Below the pieces are notes generated by a model. The model had not been told where the DNA came from. It worked only from the letters and a program-made list of their open reading frames with translations, and did not search any database. Shown here in pieces: positions 25,278 through 33,601 of a stretch of DNA of 46,163 nucleotides. The number at the start of each line of letters is the position of its first letter. The stretch's first letter is position 1. Made by a program: the position numbers and the translations under genes. This DNA comes from SKLM01 sp041687115 (lineage in GTDB: Bacteria > Chloroflexota > Anaerolineae > B4-G1), in the NCBI GenBank assembly GCA_041687115.1, contig JAWLCP010000011.1, positions 1 to 46,163 on the forward strand, given 5' to 3'.

Positions 25278-25778
25278 ATGCTGTCATCGCGCAAGTCCAG
25301 CGACGGATTGTCCCTTCGGACACTGAGATGCAGAGTCTCCCTCAACGGGCTTCACCATCTGGAGCCCATCCTCCTGCTGCAAATCCTAATGAGGATGACT
25401 CAGGCACTGAACGGTAGCGCTGCGCATGCAGAGGTCGTGGCCCGTGCCCTGATTCTCGATGGTCAGCGGCGACTGAGCGGGTTGCGTAATGCAGCGCCGA
25501 ATCTCAGCTTCTCGCTCGATCATCTGCTGAAACTCGCTGACTCCCGCGAGCCAGAAGGTGACGACCTGTCGACCGAGGAGGGCGCAGTTCAGGCATTGCT
25601 TGAGGTCTGTCTGGGTCTGATGCTCCGGTGGCTGTCGAAGAGGAGGCGTCAGTCACATCTGTCGACGTCGCTTGGTCCATCAAGATTTGCCTTTTCCTTT
25701 GATGCTCCCTTTCCCCTTACGTCCTTCCCTCTGATCCTTGCGCCGAGAGCCCGAGCCTGTCCAATCTCACCTGTCTAG
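25278..25778 (+). CDS. Hypothetical helical protein, possibly leaderless
   Basis: A frame of 166 residues starting 9 bp after a consensus -10, so an mRNA would begin at or near the ATG. Residues about 25-125 look like a helical protein with amphipathic segments (LNGLHHLEPILLLQIL, HAEVVARALILDGQRRL, GAVQALLEVCLGLML). Third codon positions are GC-rich there, as in neighbouring genes. The C-terminal 40 residues (SFDAPFPLTSFPLILAP) read less like a folded domain. I recognise no family. The promoter and coding character argue for a gene; the lack of a ribosome binding site and of known relatives argues for caution. An untranslated RNA is the alternative. Confidence 0.45.
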   Translation: MLSSRKSSDGLSLRTLRCRVSLNGLHHLEPILLLQILMRMTQALNGSAAHAEVVARALILDGQRRLSGLRNAAPNLSFSLDHLLKLADSREPEGDDLSTEEGAVQALLEVCLGLMLRWLSKRRRQSHLSTSLGPSRFAFSFDAPFPLTSFPLILAPRARACPISPV

Positions 25779-26059
25779 GCAACATCCGGGCATTCCCTTT
25801 CATCCTGAATGACGCATGCGAAGGCAGGTTCGCCTTCGAGGAGTGAGTGCGTTCTTGGGTGCGGCCTAGTTGGATGCTCCGCATACCTGATCACAATGGG
25901 CTGAGTTGCCCGGTCGTGAGCACGCGAGGCCCCAGGTAGCGAGGCGTTCCCTTATCTGGAGAGGCCATTCGGCGTCTGCATGGAGTCTGCCAACTCTTGG
26001 GGCCAATCCGGGAGGGGAAGAGATGCTTTCCGTTCGATAGATAAGCAGAGGAGGATGTG

Positions 26060-27655
26060 ATGAAGGTTCGATTGATCGAGCCCAAGGCTCCAGGACTAAA
26101 TGTCTTTGACCGAGCGCTCTTGCCGCGACTGGGACTGCCGCTGATAGGGCGCATGCTGGTCGATCACGGTCACGACGTGCGCATCTATGTGGAGACGCTG
26201 GCGCCGGTTGACTGGGACGATATTGCGGAAGCCGACCTGGTCGGCTTCTCCACCACGACGGCGACGACGCCGGCCGCGTACAAGATGGCGGGGCGGGTAC
26301 GGGATCTAGGGATCCCGACGGTCATCGGGGGTCCCCACGTGACGTTCCTCCCCGACGAGGGGCTGGAACACTGTGACTTCGTCGTCCGTCGAGAGGGCCA
26401 GGAGACGATGCGGGAACTGGTCGATGTGCTTGAGGGAGATGACGATCTGGCTGATGTGGCAGGCCTCTCCTATCGAGACCCGATGGGGCAGCCGAAGCAC
26501 AATCCTGACCGCAGGCCTTGTTCCCCGGAGAGGTTCAAGACACTTCCGGCGCCAGCGCTTGATCTGATCGTCGGTGAGGAGCGCATGACCAACATTCCCG
26601 TGATGACCCAGTGGGGCTGTCCCTTCAATTGCGACTTCTGCTCGGTAATCCACATGTTTGGACGGCGGGTACGTGCGCGCGCCATTGAGAACGTGCTGGA
26701 TGAATTGGAGCGCTATCGCGACCGCGGCCCCGTATTCTTCTATGATGACAACTTCGTCGTCGACAAACGACGCACCAAGGCGTTGCTCCGTGCAATGATG
26801 GAACGGGGCTTGACCCCTCAGTGGTCCGCCCAGATGCGAGCCGAGGCGGTCTACAAAGATAAGCATACCCGAGAGCTGGATCACGAGTTGCTCAGCCTGA
26901 TGCGCGATTCGGGGTGCACGATGGTCTATTGTGGCTTCGAGTCTGTGAGTCAAGCGACACTGGAGGCTTACAACAAACGTCAGAACGTGCGTGACGTGCG
27001 GGACAGCGTAGCGGCCTTTCACGAGTACGGCATTCACGTACACGGGATGTTCGTCCTCGGGGCGGATACGGATGATAAGAGCATTTTTGACAGGACGGTT
27101 GACTTTGCACTGGACAACGAGATCGATACGGTGCAGTTCCTGATGCTCACCCCGTGTCCGGGCACCCCCTTCTATGACAGGATGGTCGAGCGCGATCGGC
27201 TTCTGACCGACGATATAAGCCTGTACGATGGGCACCACTGCGTGGTCCAGCCAGAGCAGATGAGCGCTTACGAGCTGCAGATGGGCGTCTGTCGCGCGAT
27301 GGCCCGTTTCTACTCTGTGCGCCATGTGTTGAGCCTCTTCCTATCTAACGTGACGCGGAATCTGCCGTTCTTGCTCGGTCTCCTATGGCGGGAAAGGAAG
27401 CTGCGGCTGCAACTCCCTCGACTGGCGTTCTTCTTTCTCCTGCCGTCGCGCTGGCCCGACCTGCTGGGCGTTCTGAGAAATGCGCTGTCGCATGAATCCT
27501 GGAATCAGCTGCAGGATATCCTGGTCGTGCCCATGCTGCGCCTCTACGGCCACAGGCACGTCAGAGATTGGCTCAGTCAGTCCAGTTCGAAGGCCTATAT
27601 CGACCGGTTGCGCCAACTCATGGAGCCGAAGCGTCGGGCGGCTGGCGCCTCGTAG
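26060..27655 (+). CDS. B12-binding-type radical SAM protein
   Basis: A 531-aa protein in the architecture of cobalamin-dependent radical SAM enzymes. Residues 1-145 form a B12-binding-like Rossmann domain (LIGRMLVDHGHDVRIYVE, VIGGPHVTFLPDE). The usual DxHxxG cobalamin motif is not evident, so cofactor binding may be absent or atypical. The radical SAM core follows with the CX3CX2C cluster at Cys187, Cys191 and Cys194 (WGCPFNCDFC), FFYDDNFVVDKRR and MLTPCPGTPFYDRM. The last 150 residues are helical and basic. The substrate is unknown; relatives act on lipids, tetrapyrroles or peptides. The ATG at 26060 follows AGGAGG by 5 nt. The gene is bounded downstream by a terminator and appears monocistronic. 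Confidence 0.88.
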   Translation: MKVRLIEPKAPGLNVFDRALLPRLGLPLIGRMLVDHGHDVRIYVETLAPVDWDDIAEADLVGFSTTTATTPAAYKMAGRVRDLGIPTVIGGPHVTFLPDEGLEHCDFVVRREGQETMRELVDVLEGDDDLADVAGLSYRDPMGQPKHNPDRRPCSPERFKTLPAPALDLIVGEERMTNIPVMTQWGCPFNCDFCSVIHMFGRRVRARAIENVLDELERYRDRGPVFFYDDNFVVDKRRTKALLRAMMERGLTPQWSAQMRAEAVYKDKHTRELDHELLSLMRDSGCTMVYCGFESVSQATLEAYNKRQNVRDVRDSVAAFHEYGIHVHGMFVLGADTDDKSIFDRTVDFALDNEIDTVQFLMLTPCPGTPFYDRMVERDRLLTDDISLYDGHHCVVQPEQMSAYELQMGVCRAMARFYSVRHVLSLFLSNVTRNLPFLLGLLWRERKLRLQLPRLAFFFLLPSRWPDLLGVLRNALSHESWNQLQDILVVPMLRLYGHRHVRDWLSQSSSKAYIDRLRQLMEPKRRAAGAS

Positions 27656-27746
27656 GCCGCGCCCAGGTATAGGCTCCGGGTGGTGTGCAGTACCCCCTCG
27701 TCCGAGCCTGTAGACGGACCCGGTCAACACATCAGCGTAGGCGAAG

Positions 27747-27784
27747 CGGGAAGGCATCCAGATGCGGCCTTCCCGTTTCTGCTT
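27747..27784 (+). terminator. Intrinsic terminator after the radical SAM gene
   Basis: CGGGAAGGC (27747-27755) pairs perfectly with GCCTTCCCG (27767-27775), followed by TTTCTGCTT. Confidence 0.75.
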
Positions 27785-27958
27785 ACCCCCAGGCTCCATC
27801 GGGGCGGCCCTCCGCTGCGTTCGCTGACACAGACTCTAATGCAGTTCCTATGTTCTGTTAATGGATTTCCTATGCCGACCGACCATAATCTAGGCCACGT
27901 ACGCATGACGTGCTATGCGAAACAGTGACGCTTCTTGTCGCACACTTGAGGTGCTTGT
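27785..27958. other. Lon upstream region
   Basis: No gene is seen. CATAAT at 27884-27889 is a possible -10 without a good -35. CGCAT/ATGCG form an inverted repeat (27902-27919), and GAGGTG at 27948-27953 is the likely ribosome binding site of lon. I see no CIRCE- or HspR-type heat-shock operator. Confidence 0.4.
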
Positions 27959-30427
27959 ATGCTGCGATCACTAGTTGAAGAGAAAGACGACGAACGGATA
28001 CTAAGCGGCGACCTGCCGCATGAATTGGCCGTGTTGCCCCTGCGCAACGTGGTGGCCTTCCCTCACACGGTGCTGCCGTTGGCAATCGGCATTCCGCGCT
28101 CCGTCAAGTTGCTCGAGGATGCCCTCGACGGTGAGCGGCTGGTGGTGCTGACGGCGATGACTGATCCATCGGTCGAGGAGCCAGGCCCGGATGGCGTCCA
28201 TCAGGTAGCCACGTTGGCGAGAGTCGACCGGGTGGTCCGTCTGGAGGATGACGAGAGTGCGAAGTACCAGATCATCGTAAGGGGCATGCTCCGCGTGCAG
28301 ATCGCCGAGTGGGTGGCTGAGGAACCATACCTGAAGGCTCGGGTTGATCCCATTCGCGAGCGAGTCGAGAACGAGACGGAAGTCGAGGCGCTCCGGCGCG
28401 AGCTGCTCAACTTGGCCCGCCAGATGGTCTCGTACTTCCCTCAAGTCCCCGAAGAGGCCATCGAGATGCTCGATCAGGTGGTCGAGCCGGAGGTTCTGCT
28501 CTACGCCCTGGCATCCAACCTGCAGTTGGATGTGGAGCAGGCGCAGGAAGTCCTATCTGGCGAGAGCTTGACCGCTCAGATGCGCTCCTTGCTCCGCATC
28601 ATGCAGCGCGAGCTGGAGGTCTTGGAGGTCAGCGAGGGAATTCGCGAAGAAGCTCAGACCGAGATGGAGAAGACGCAGCGCGAGTATCTCCTGCGTCAGC
28701 AGCTCAAGGCCATTCAGAAGGAGTTGGGTGAGAGCGAAGAGGGCTCGGAGGTCGAGATCTACGGCCAGAAGCTCGAGGAGGCTGAGCTGCCTGAGGAGGC
28801 GCGCCGGGAGGCTGAGCGCGAGCTTGGACGATTGGCGCAGCTCCATCCCCAGTCGGCAGAGGTGGGCGTGATCAAGACGTATCTGGATTGGCTGCTGGAG
28901 CTTCCCTGGAACGAGCTTTCGGTGGACAATCTCGATCTAGTCCACGCCGAGAATGTGTTGGACGAGGATCACTATGATCTGGAGAAGGTTAAGGAGCGCA
29001 TCCTCGAGTTCCTCGCTGTGCGGAAGCTCCATCGGGAACGGGACGTGGACAGGCCGGAGGAGTACGCCTCGACGATTCTCTGTTTTGTCGGTCCACCAGG
29101 CGTGGGCAAGACCAGCCTGGGCCGGTCGATTGCGAGAGCGCTGGGACGCAAGTTCACTCGCATGAGCTTGGGAGGGTTGCACGACGAGGCCGAGATCCGA
29201 GGTCACCGTCGAACGTACATCGGCGCCATGCCGGGTCGAATTATCCAAGCGCTGAAGCGCGTCGGTACGCGTAACCCCGTGTTCATGCTGGACGAGATCG
29301 ACAAGGTGAGCTCGAACTGGCGGGGCGATCCGGCCAGCGCTCTGCTGGAGGTGCTTGATCCACAGCAGAACCACGCGTTCCGTGACCACTATCTGGACGT
29401 GGACTTCGATCTGAGTGACGTGTTCTTCATCACCACGGCGAACACATTGAGCACGATCCCGCCCGCCTTGCAGGACCGTATGGAGGTTATCGAGATCGAT
29501 GGCTACACGGAGTACGACAAGGTGCAGATCGCGGAGGGGTATCTGGTCCCGCGTCAGATCAAGGTCAACGGCCTGCAGCCTGAGGAGGTAGAGTTCACCG
29601 ATGGTGGTCTGAGGACCATCATCCGTGATTACACGCGCGAGGCTGGCGTTCGCAACCTTGAGCGGGAGATCGGCCGGGCCCTGCGCAAGGTGGCGATTGA
29701 CGTCGCGAAGCGTGCGGCTGATGATGCAGGATGGACCGAGGTCGTGGACGAGGAGAAGGTGACTGAGTTCCTGGGTAAGCCGCGCTATCGGGACGAGGCT
29801 CAGCTGCGCACGGAGCTGCCGGGTGTGGCCACTGGCCTGGCGTGGACGCCGGCGGGCGGCAAGGTGCTCTTCGTGGAGGCGCGCTCCATGGCGGGGAAGG
29901 ACAACCTTCTTCTGACGGGTCAGCTTGGCGATGTGATGAAAGAGTCGGCCCGCATCGCCCTTAGCTTCGTGCAAGGTGAGTTGGAGCATCTCGGTCTCCC
30001 CAAGGACACCTTGGAGGACAAGACGGTTCACCTCCACGTGCCTGCCGGAGCGATCCCGAAGGATGGTCCGTCGGCGGGGGTGACGCTGGTGACTGCTTTG
30101 GTCTCGGTGCTGACTGGACGGCCCGTTCGCGAGGACGTCGCGATGACCGGCGAGGTGACGCTGCAGGGGCGCGTGCTGCCTGTTGGCGGCATTAAGCAGA
30201 AGGTCCTGGCAGCCCATCGCCGTGGCCTGAAGACGGTGATTCTGCCCAAAGCCAACGAGGTGGATCTGGACGAGGTGCCCCAGGAGATCCGCGACGAGCT
30301 TAGGTTCGAGTTGGTCGACCACGTGGAGGAGGTGCTCCAGCTGGCTTTCCACTCTGATATTGAGATCGGGTCCGCGCCCATCGGCGGTAACGGTCGAGAG
30401 AAGGAGCCGATGGAGGCCCTGTCGTAG
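27959..30427 (+). CDS. lon: ATP-dependent protease Lon (LonA)
   Basis: An 822-aa LonA protease, which unfolds and degrades damaged or regulatory proteins in the cytoplasm as a hexamer. The LON substrate-binding domain spans about 22-215 and a coiled-coil linker about 215-310. The AAA+ module has Walker A GPPGVGKTS (378-386), Walker B FMLDEID (442-448) and an arginine-rich RGHRRTYIGAMPG segment. The protease domain (about 615-800) has Ser705 in KDGPSAGV and Lys748 in GGIKQKVLAA as the catalytic dyad. Length matches the family. The gene has its own strong terminator and lies alone between other transcription units. Confidence 0.97.
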   Translation: MLRSLVEEKDDERILSGDLPHELAVLPLRNVVAFPHTVLPLAIGIPRSVKLLEDALDGERLVVLTAMTDPSVEEPGPDGVHQVATLARVDRVVRLEDDESAKYQIIVRGMLRVQIAEWVAEEPYLKARVDPIRERVENETEVEALRRELLNLARQMVSYFPQVPEEAIEMLDQVVEPEVLLYALASNLQLDVEQAQEVLSGESLTAQMRSLLRIMQRELEVLEVSEGIREEAQTEMEKTQREYLLRQQLKAIQKELGESEEGSEVEIYGQKLEEAELPEEARREAERELGRLAQLHPQSAEVGVIKTYLDWLLELPWNELSVDNLDLVHAENVLDEDHYDLEKVKERILEFLAVRKLHRERDVDRPEEYASTILCFVGPPGVGKTSLGRSIARALGRKFTRMSLGGLHDEAEIRGHRRTYIGAMPGRIIQALKRVGTRNPVFMLDEIDKVSSNWRGDPASALLEVLDPQQNHAFRDHYLDVDFDLSDVFFITTANTLSTIPPALQDRMEVIEIDGYTEYDKVQIAEGYLVPRQIKVNGLQPEEVEFTDGGLRTIIRDYTREAGVRNLEREIGRALRKVAIDVAKRAADDAGWTEVVDEEKVTEFLGKPRYRDEAQLRTELPGVATGLAWTPAGGKVLFVEARSMAGKDNLLLTGQLGDVMKESARIALSFVQGELEHLGLPKDTLEDKTVHLHVPAGAIPKDGPSAGVTLVTALVSVLTGRPVREDVAMTGEVTLQGRVLPVGGIKQKVLAAHRRGLKTVILPKANEVDLDEVPQEIRDELRFELVDHVEEVLQLAFHSDIEIGSAPIGGNGREKEPMEALS

Positions 30428-30450
30428 GGCACCCACCGATGACCGACCGA

Positions 30451-30484
30451 AGCCCCAGGGACGCTCCCTGGGGCTTCTCTTTTT
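30451..30484 (+). terminator. Intrinsic terminator of lon
   Basis: AGCCCCAGGGA (30451-30461) and TCCCTGGGGCT (30465-30475) form an 11-bp perfect stem with a CGC loop, followed by TCTCTTTTT. The end of the T-run is also the start of the next -35. Confidence 0.92.
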
Positions 30485-30511
30485 GACCGGCTTCCTCTCG
30501 TATGCTATCAT
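30483..30511 (+). promoter_or_regulatory. Promoter overlapping the lon terminator T-tract
   Basis: TTGACC (30483-30488) uses the last T residues of the terminator, and TATCAT (30506-30511) follows after 17 bp. It would drive the gene at 30793 through a 5' leader of about 275 nt, in which I see no supported gene; a Gly/Arg-rich frame from 30525 lacks coding character. Confidence 0.5.
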
Positions 30512-30792
30512 AGCGCCATAGCGCGTGCCTGGATGGACGGAATCGCGCAGGCTGGCCGTGAGCGAGCTGGGCTCGATGGGCGGGTTCGCGCACCTGGACC
30601 ACAAGAGGGGGCTGTCTGCTGGGCTCCGATCCATGGATGCCGTCGGACGGCATGCCGGTGAGGGCGCCGAGCGTACCGTCAAGGAGGACCCGCTGAGCGT
30701 GGGTCGGCACGTTTTCTCGCATTCGATGGACCATTGCTTGGTGAGCTTGTTGTCTGGGGGCCAACGGGAGAGGGCGAAGGGAGGGAGGCCTT

Positions 30793-31257
30793 GTGTTTAG
30801 CCTGGGGACGCTGAGCGATCTGATTTCGAGCGTCGACTCGGTGCTGGAGACGGTTAACGCATGGGTCAGGAGATCCAGAGGCTGGAAGCAGAAGCTGCAG
30901 CTGGAGTTGCTGAGCAACATCGAGCTGATCTTCTCATACGTCAAGTACGATCTGCCCATTGATGATGTGATTGCCAATCTGCAGACGGAGAATATGAAGG
31001 AGGCGTTGGAGTCGGGTTTCAATTTCGGCTCGTTGAGGAGGGGCAGGCTGACAGAGGAGGTCGCGGGCGATCAGCCCCAGTATCAGCAGTACGTCGGCTG
31101 GTCCACCGAGAGGTTGTTCTCGAACATCTATGTGAAGATCAAGGACCTGCAGATCATCGTCAGAATGGATCCCCACAATAAGAAGATTCGCAAAGGGGTG
31201 CGGCTGACGAACATCCTCAAACTGATGCTCCTGCTGATGAAGCACATCAACGCTTAG
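30793..31257 (+). CDS. Hypothetical helical protein
   Basis: A 154-aa protein starting with GTG at 30793, behind GGGAGG at good spacing. It is predicted mostly helical (LGTLSDLISSVDSVLETVNAWV; LQLELLSNIELIFSYVKY) and has a basic C-terminal part (DPHNKKIRKGVRLTNILKLMLLLMKHINA). There is no signal peptide and no obvious catalytic motif. I do not recognise a family. Coding support is good: a clear ribosome binding site, a promoter 280 bp upstream and a composition like a globular protein. It converges with the MBL hydrolase gene; the 215-bp gap after it shows no feature I can support. Confidence 0.7.
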   Translation: MFSLGTLSDLISSVDSVLETVNAWVRRSRGWKQKLQLELLSNIELIFSYVKYDLPIDDVIANLQTENMKEALESGFNFGSLRRGRLTEEVAGDQPQYQQYVGWSTERLFSNIYVKIKDLQIIVRMDPHNKKIRKGVRLTNILKLMLLLMKHINA

Positions 31258-31472
31258 TTCGTCGTCTGCCGGGCCGTCTGCCCCCGAGGCCGATATCGGC
31301 GACAATCAGGAGGGCCGAAAGCTGCCCGGGGTCTGTCATCGCTCAAGCCGCCGACCTCTAAACAGGTTGCGTCCTCTCCGTCAGCGCCGTCACCGCACGT
31401 CTCGGATCCCTCACTAGCTGTTGCTTCCGTCCACCCGCGTCAGTGGCGTGGAGGCAGGCGGGCGAGCCGACG

Positions 31473-32273
31473 CTAGTCCGGGTCGCCCAGCAGCGAGTTA
31501 ACTAGATTCTTCTTGGAGAAGTGCCCTCGACTGAGGCGTGTCGCCAGCCCCTCGGCCCCCAGTAGCGCCTCCCTGATTTGCTCCACAGAGAGTCCCTCCC
31601 TGCGAAGGGCCCGTGCCTGTTCCGTCAGATCCTCCCAGTAGGCGATCTTCCGCTCGATCGCCCTGTGACCGTCCTCCACAAACCCTGCGTGGGAGCAGAT
31701 CAGCAAGCGAGGGCGGAGCGCCAACACGCGGCGCAGTGATGCCAGGATCTGGTGAGCATCCTCGTCTACCCGCAGGTAGCGGGCCCGCTCGTGGATGAAC
31801 AGGTCGCCGCTGAAGAGCCACCTCTCATCCGGCTCGAAGAAACAGACGTGGTCGGGAGAATGACCAGGGGTGGAGGTCACCACGAAGCGATACCTTGGCG
31901 TCTCCACGGCATCGCCCAAGGGCTGCGCAGCGACGCCATCCGGCTGCCCCCACACGAGCCGGCGGTAAAACTGGAGACGGGGCCCGTCGCTCAGAATGGA
32001 GAGCCCTTCCGATGGCGCGGCGACAGGGAGCCCCAGGGAGGTCCGAAGTGCCATGTTGCCACCTGAGTGGTCCTCGTGGTGGTGGGTATTGACCACCTCG
32101 CGGACGTCCTGTTCGCGGCACCAGCGCACCATCTCCGAGGCCGTGCCCGGAGGCCCGCTGTCGATGAGCAGCCCGTCGACGAGGTAGGCCTCGACGGTCC
32201 GCAGCGGCCGGCCCAGCACGGTTCGCGCTAGGTGGATGCGGGTGATTGGGCCATGCGACGCTGTCCTCAGCAT
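31473..32273 (-). CDS. Metallo-beta-lactamase-fold hydrolase in an SOS operon
   Basis: A 266-aa MBL-fold hydrolase. Metal ligands are in HHHEDHSGGN (His64, His66, Asp68, His69), His138 (TPGHSPDHV), Asp157 (SGDLFIH) and His195 (SHAGF). The sequence resembles glyoxalase II/hydroxyacyl-thioester-type hydrolases; the substrate is unknown. A helical C-terminal extension (IREALLGAEGLATRLSRGHF) resembles that of LACTB2-like nucleases and hydrolases. The start lies 6 nt after the stop of the HhH radical SAM gene, so it should be co-transcribed from the LexA-controlled promoter. Participation in DNA-damage metabolism is therefore an inference from context. Confidence 0.88.
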   Translation of the reverse strand: MLRTASHGPITRIHLARTVLGRPLRTVEAYLVDGLLIDSGPPGTASEMVRWCREQDVREVVNTHHHEDHSGGNMALRTSLGLPVAAPSEGLSILSDGPRLQFYRRLVWGQPDGVAAQPLGDAVETPRYRFVVTSTPGHSPDHVCFFEPDERWLFSGDLFIHERARYLRVDEDAHQILASLRRVLALRPRLLICSHAGFVEDGHRAIERKIAYWEDLTEQARALRREGLSVEQIREALLGAEGLATRLSRGHFSKKNLVNSLLGDPD

Positions 32274-32279
32274 TGGAGT

Positions 32280-33422
32280 TCAATCAGGCCACAGGCTTAG
32301 CTGGCGCGGAGGACGGCGCCCGTCGAGTAGGACGAAGGGGGCACACCGCTGGGTGGCGATTCCCAGCTTGCCCAGGTCGCTCAGATCGCCTAATTTCCCC
32401 AGCCGGCGAGCCTTCGTGATCTTATCCGCGCTCTTGGGCCCGATCCCGGGCACGCGCAGAAGCTGCTGGCGGCTGGCCGTGTTGACCTCGACAGGAGCCT
32501 GTGTAAGGGTGCGCCGCGCCCAGGCGAGCTTCGGGTCAACCTCCAGCGGGAGGTTCCCATTGCGGTTGAAGGGAAGCTCTTCCGCACTGAAACCGTAGTC
32601 GCGGAGAAGGAATGAAGCTTGATAGAGCCGGTGCTCCCGCTCGGGCGGCGTCGGGGGGTGATCCTCCAGCGGCGTATCTGGGATCGGGGCGAACGCCATG
32701 AAGTACGTTCGGGCCAAGCCGGCTTCTTGGTGCAGATATTCGGTCGTCGTCAGCAACTCGACGTCGCTCTCTTCGCTGGCCCCGACGACGAACTGGGTGG
32801 TGGAGCTAGGCCAGTGCCCCGGTCTCTCTCGCCGGATCTCCTCTATCCAGCGCAGCCGCTGCAGTAGCTCCACGTCGAACGTCTTGTGTGGGGCCATCGA
32901 GCCCAGGCGCTTGGTGTTAGGCGCCTCCAGGTTGACAGACACCCGATCCGCCAGGCGCATGGCCGTTTCGACCTGATCACGCTCGGCTCCAGGCATAATC
33001 TTCAGATGGATATAGCCTCGGAACTCGTACCTCTGGCGCAGCATCCTGGCGGTCGCGATGAGCCGGTCCTCGGTGTTGGGTCCGCCGCCGGCGATGGCAG
33101 AGCTGAGGAATATGCCCTGGGCCATGCCGCTCTGATGCATCTGCATGAAGAGCCGTGCCAGTTCGTCTGGGTAGAAGGTGGCCCGGCGGAAGTCGCGTCC
33201 TTGGCGGAAAGCGCAGTAGTGGCAGTCGCGCTCACAGGCGGAGGTTAGAAGCGTCTTGAGCAGGGCAATCCGGTTGCCGTTGGGCAACACGGCGTGGTGA
33301 ATGCATCTGGAGATGTCGTCGACCCGCTGTTGGCTTCTAGCGGGGCGCACGGCACCCATCTCCTCGGCTGGCTCGAAGCAGGTGGCCGGCCCCAGCAGCC
33401 TCAATTTCTCCACTGCGTCCAT
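32280..33422 (-). CDS. Radical SAM protein with C-terminal HhH DNA-binding motif (COG4277-like)
   Basis: A 380-aa protein of the type annotated as putative DNA modification/repair radical SAM protein (COG4277). The CX3CX2C cluster is Cys63, Cys67 and Cys70 (ACERDCHYC). ATFYPDELARLFMQMH and GIFLSSAIAGGG are characteristic family segments. The C-terminus has a helix-hairpin-helix DNA-binding motif (RQQLLRVPGIGPKSADKITKARRL, about 323-346). The reaction is uncharacterised as far as I know. Its promoter carries a perfect SOS box, supporting a repair role. It is first of a two-gene operon with the MBL-fold hydrolase. Confidence 0.92.
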   Translation of the reverse strand: MDAVEKLRLLGPATCFEPAEEMGAVRPARSQQRVDDISRCIHHAVLPNGNRIALLKTLLTSACERDCHYCAFRQGRDFRRATFYPDELARLFMQMHQSGMAQGIFLSSAIAGGGPNTEDRLIATARMLRQRYEFRGYIHLKIMPGAERDQVETAMRLADRVSVNLEAPNTKRLGSMAPHKTFDVELLQRLRWIEEIRRERPGHWPSSTTQFVVGASEESDVELLTTTEYLHQEAGLARTYFMAFAPIPDTPLEDHPPTPPEREHRLYQASFLLRDYGFSAEELPFNRNGNLPLEVDPKLAWARRTLTQAPVEVNTASRQQLLRVPGIGPKSADKITKARRLGKLGDLSDLGKLGIATQRCAPFVLLDGRRPPRQLSLWPD

Positions 33423-33439
33423 CGCGCCCTCCGACCATC

Positions 33440-33468
33440 ATTATACGAACAAACGTTCGTGATGTCAA
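33440..33468 (-). promoter_or_regulatory. LexA-controlled promoter: SOS box inside a consensus spacer
   Basis: On the minus strand, TTGACA (33468-33463) and TATAAT (33445-33440) are exactly 17 bp apart. The spacer contains CGAACGTTTGTTCG (33459-33446), a perfect match to the Gram-positive-type LexA operator CGAACN4GTTCG. A bound repressor would block RNA polymerase directly. The rest of 33469-33601 shows no other feature. Confidence 0.85.
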
Positions 33469-33601
33469 GCGCGCGACAACGCCGCGGAGCGGGCCACTGG
33501 GTGGGCGGTGAAAGAACGGTACCGGACCATTATGGAAAGCTTCTGACCCACTTCGCCGAAAGACTCTCAACCGGCGCAGCCCGGCCCTCCCGGCGACGGA
33601 G

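Noticed and set aside
28937..30682. A 581-codon minus-strand frame across lon
   Set aside because: Antisense to an unmistakable Lon protease.
30525..30800. A 91-codon frame in the leader of the 154-aa gene
   Set aside because: No ribosome binding site, Gly/Arg/Ser-rich product and no recognisable motif.
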